A stretch of 64,000 nucleotides of DNA from Clarkia xantiana subsp. parviflora (lineage: Eukaryota > Streptophyta > Magnoliopsida > Myrtales > Onagraceae), in NCBI GenBank assembly GCA_036873135.1, contig JAPTYO010000011.1, forward strand, positions 8,113,071 to 8,177,070, read 5' to 3'. Below the pieces are notes generated by a model. The model had not been told where the DNA came from. It saw nothing but the letters and a program-made list of their open reading frames with translations, and ran no database searches. This document shows positions 60,811-64,000 of this stretch, piece by piece (within the stretch, counting starts at the first letter, position 1; each line of letters starts with the position of its first letter). Position numbers and translations under genes: made by a program.

Positions 60811-62008
60811 TTCACGGAGTCCGCTCTTTGTCACGGATTTCAACAATCAAGATTCAAACCGAGCTAGCTGATGATGATTAGATTGAATGGCTATGCGCTT
60901 GCGATTCTGGCGACGGTGGTGGAAGAATCTGTTTGGAACTCTCTGTTCATTTCTGTCTCACGGCCCACGGGGAAGAATTCGCCTCACCCGTTCGGCTCAA
61001 ATCTATCCCTACCCACCTCTGTTTGTAGTAGTACCATCTACAGGAAAAAACTTTTTTTGGCCAAGAATCTACAGGAAAAACAAATAATTTCTTTTTATTT
61101 TGATTTCCATTTACAAGAAAATAAAGATACAATAATATAATAATAACACCTTAAAAGATATTTTATTTGGCCAAAAAAAGATATTTTAAAAAATAATATC
61201 AGTTGGCCAAAAAATCATGTAATGCGACAACTTAGAAAAGTAAGAAAAAGACCTGCCCAAAAAATTTAAAAATAATTAATATGTTTGCCTACAATTTTCT
61301 TGACATGTTAATATACTTGAAAACGGTTATTCAAATGAATAATATAATAACTATCCATTTAAAATTTTGTTTAATTTGCGAATTGTGAAATGTTGGAAAT
61401 TATTATTGAACCACGAGTCAAATCCATGTTTAGCATTTTAATAAAATAAAATTACAAAATTAACAAAATAATAAAAAAAAATACAAACATGACACAAAAC
61501 GCAGGACCAACCTGCGTACGCAGATATGTCCTGTGTATAAACTTGGGGCCACCTCTGACATACAGAAGTGAGATGAAGGGGACCACGTGCAAGGGGATTA
61601 TTTTTTGCCAAAATTACAAATGCCATGTTTCCACTTCCACAAGTTTGAGTGTAGGGAAATTCCTAAGCTGCTATATATTTATAAACAACATTTGTTGATA
61701 AATGTAATTAAAAACGTTCCAGAAATAATAATAGACTTCTGAAACAAGTTTTTCAAAAAAGATACATTTGTATTTTGTGATGGATATGCATCAAATTGAG
61801 GTGTAATCCAACTCGATAATAGAACAATAAATTTGGTTAGTGATAGATACACACCCAATTTCGATATTGACCGACTGATTTTACAATGGGACAGCCTGAT
61901 CCCCAGCCGGACATCAACCATAAACCCGACTGGTTCCAGTCTGACAGAATATCAGTGTATAGTCCAGTCGTTATCAGCGAATAACCGGAAAAGTGTAGTA
62001 AACGCCGG
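60811..62008. other. Mpv17 upstream region and AT-rich spacer
   Basis: This holds the presumed promoter and leader of the minus-strand Mpv17 gene (60811 onward), then AT-rich DNA with short unsupported ORFs. No gene was recognised. Confidence 0.4.
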
Positions 62009-62210
62009 AAGCTCGGGGAATCCAGTCGGCAATGGCGAAAGCTCAAAGATGTCCAATCGGCACGGTGGAAGCTTAGAGATGTCCATTGGGCAACGGTGGA
62101 AGCCCGAAGAAGTCTAATCGGCAACAGCGGAAGCCCGAAGATGTCTAGTGGGCAACGGCGGGAACCCGACGAGGTCCAGTCGACAACAGCGGAGGCATAG
62201 AGAGATCCAG
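62009..62210 (+). repeat. 31-bp minisatellite, about 6 units
   Basis: These are degenerate tandem units of 30-31 bp of the type AGCCCGAAGATGTCTAATC followed by GGCAACGGTGGA. They are GC-richer than their surroundings. The period is not a multiple of three, so the open frames across it are not a repeat protein. Confidence 0.8.
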
Positions 62211-62554
62211 ACGGAAACGACAGAGAAGAATAAAGACATACATAACGATAGTAGGGGAATCGATGTGGCGACGTCGTCAATTGACGCTAAAGCAGGGGAC
62301 AAACGTAGAAGCCGTCGACACGGAATCAGAGATTTATTTTCTTATTATAAATAAATAAAATAATCAAGATCATGACGGTGCTGGGGCGGCCAACATAGCA
62401 TATGCATAGCTGACGGTGTTGCCGACTGCCCTTGGATAGTAGTTAGGGTGGGTGGCGACTAGGAAATTATACTTATTATTAATTAAAAATGCTCTGATAC
62501 CATGTAGAAAAATAAGAATATATATTACTTTTTATTTATGGTTAAGTACATGGA

Positions 62555-62775
62555 TACAGATCCCGTGCCAGGTTTTTCATACCCAAGATCGTGTCTCACC
62601 GTTAAGATCTTTATATGTGTTCTGGGTGTAATTAATTTTGTGGTTTTTTTTTTCTTTCTAAAATCCTATTGGGATGGGTGAACCCTAGAAATAAAATATT
62701 AAACCTAAGGACACGTGTCAAAATCTTAACGGTGAGGCACAATCTGGGGCAGAAAGATTGGGGCAGAGATCTTAA
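62555..62775. repeat. MITE-like imperfect inverted repeat
   Basis: Two arms (about 62557-62611 and 62723-62773) are imperfect inverted copies centred on CTCACCGTTAAGAT, with an AT-rich middle. No clear target duplication was found. Confidence 0.5.
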
Positions 62776-64000
62776 TTTGTAATACATATACTAGATATAA
62801 TACTAAATCTAGTAACAATATATTATATTTAAAAAAAATCTAATATAACTAATATATTTATTTCTTGTATTTTTTTTCTTCCAATTATATACATTTTTTA
62901 AAAATTAATATAGTAAAATAAGAAATTAGAGTAAAGTTTTATAAATATAAGCATCATTAATAAAATTCACACGCTCATATTTGTAAATACTCGAGGAATC
63001 GATAAGGAGAGTTTAAAGTTCATAAAAAAAAATCTTAATTAATATTAGATATATTTTAGGATTTTTAATTAGTCAATTTGGTAAAATATTGACAAAAAAT
63101 AATAATTCAACTAGGTTGGTTAATAATTGAACGGCCTTGGCAATCTCGAGTTTTAATTTTCGGTCAAACTCGATATTTGATAACACATTGATCAAATTGA
63201 GATATAAATGTTTGTCCAATAATTTCGAAAAAAATAATAATATTATATATATAAATATATTTTATCTTTATTTTTGTCAATTTAGTAAAGCTCTCGAGTT
63301 TAATCAGATATTTTTGTTAATTAGTTGGTCTATTTTCTAATTAATATAAAAAGTGAATTTTGAATAAAAAAAATCTGATGGAAAAAAATAAAAAAATCTT
63401 ATATTTTGTTTATAAACGTGTTTAGCGAATTTTTTTTTATATCTTGTGTATAGAAAATTGAGATTTGAGGGTAAGAGTAGGGAGAGAAGAAAAATGAAGA
63501 GGAAGAGAAGGATCGGACTTCACGTGGGAGAGAGAGAGTATTTTTTTTTTTTTTTTTCCACAAGTCCTATCTCTCATATCTGATGGGACAACCTTCTTTT
63601 AATCTATTTACTGTAGCTTTGCACGCAGGTTGAACTAAGGTTTTATGTTATATTGATAAATATTTGTTTTTGTGTGGTATTTTTAAATATATTTTATTTA
63701 AAAATGTTATTTAAGAAAAAAAATCTTGAACCACGCTCTTACACTGTAAGTCTGTAACTTAGGCTGGGCATAATAACCAGTTTGAACGAATCGAACCAAA
63801 ACCGAACTGAGAGAAACCGATTTAGTCTGAACCGGTTCTTACATGGTTCGGTTTGAGAGAGGCTAATTTAGAGCGATTATGTACCGGTTTAAAGTGGTTT
63901 TGAACCGGTTTCAAATCGGTTTTTTTCTGAACCAGTTTAAACTTTTAAAAAACCCTTAACAGCATGTTTGGTTCGCAGAATAGGAATAAGGAATAAGAAA
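62776..64000. other. AT-rich spacer to window end
   Basis: No gene is seen. From about 63760 the sequence becomes a GGGCATAATAACC start followed by many GAACCGGTT-type motifs, the style of a plant hAT MITE, cut by the window end. Confidence 0.4.

Noticed and set aside
61837..62280. 147-codon minus-strand ORF across the minisatellite
   Set aside because: The 31-bp period shifts frame each unit and the ORF is a by-product of the GC-rich repeat.
1..64000. CRISPR arrays, bacterial operons, tRNA or rRNA genes
   Set aside because: The direct repeats seen are tandem duplications, LTRs and a minisatellite without spacer structure. I saw no tRNA cloverleaf or rRNA sequence, and all recognised genes are plant nuclear type.

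Overview
This window looks like nuclear DNA from a eudicot plant. It is AT-rich, its genes carry many GT-AG introns, its best-recognised proteins resemble Arabidopsis homologues, and Ty1-copia, Ty3-gypsy, Helitron, hAT and Mutator-like elements are all present. Family assignments are from memory of protein families and Arabidopsis loci; no database was searched.

Region 1 (1-30197) is a tandem triplication with a period of about 9.6 kb. Each full unit holds, in order, a small serine-rich-protein-like gene on the minus strand, an AT-rich interval with transposon remnants, and a six-exon SART1/DOT2-like gene (U4/U6.U5 tri-snRNP splicing factor) on the plus strand. The array ends abruptly at 30197. 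All three SART1-like copies lack the central block of the family. Copies 1 and 2 have open 562-codon frames; copy 3 is truncated by a 4-bp deletion. Copy 1 alone carries a 1916-bp Helitron and a 741-bp hAT-type element, whose exact empty sites survive in copies 2 and 3. The middle copy looks recombinant: copy-3-like at its 5' side, copy-1-like at its 3' side.

Region 2 (30198-32626) is a spacer with nested hAT-like remnants rich in ACCCG motifs. Region 3 (32627-43381) is a complete 27-exon valyl-tRNA synthetase gene on the minus strand, of the organellar EMB2247 type, with a 307-bp solo LTR in one intron. In Arabidopsis the corresponding ValRS and DOT2 loci are also close together on chromosome 5, so this neighbourhood looks conserved.

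Region 4 (43382-58763) is repeat-dominated. It holds a possible Helitron end at 44643, a 523-bp Mutator-like foldback with a 9-bp target duplication, a structurally complete but broken Ty1-copia element (47888-53394), exon-like fragments of an unrecognised minus-strand gene (53.4-54.1 kb), a truncated Ty3-gypsy element (gag plus one LTR), and a small Helitron that appears to sit inside a small membrane-protein gene.

Region 5 (58764-60810) is an intact three-exon Mpv17/PMP22-family gene on the minus strand. The rest, to 64000, is intergenic with a 31-bp minisatellite, a MITE-like inverted repeat and an AACCGG-rich hAT-like start at the window edge.

The likely functional genes are ValRS, the Mpv17/PMP22 protein, the serine-rich genes and possibly SART1-like copies 1 and 2.
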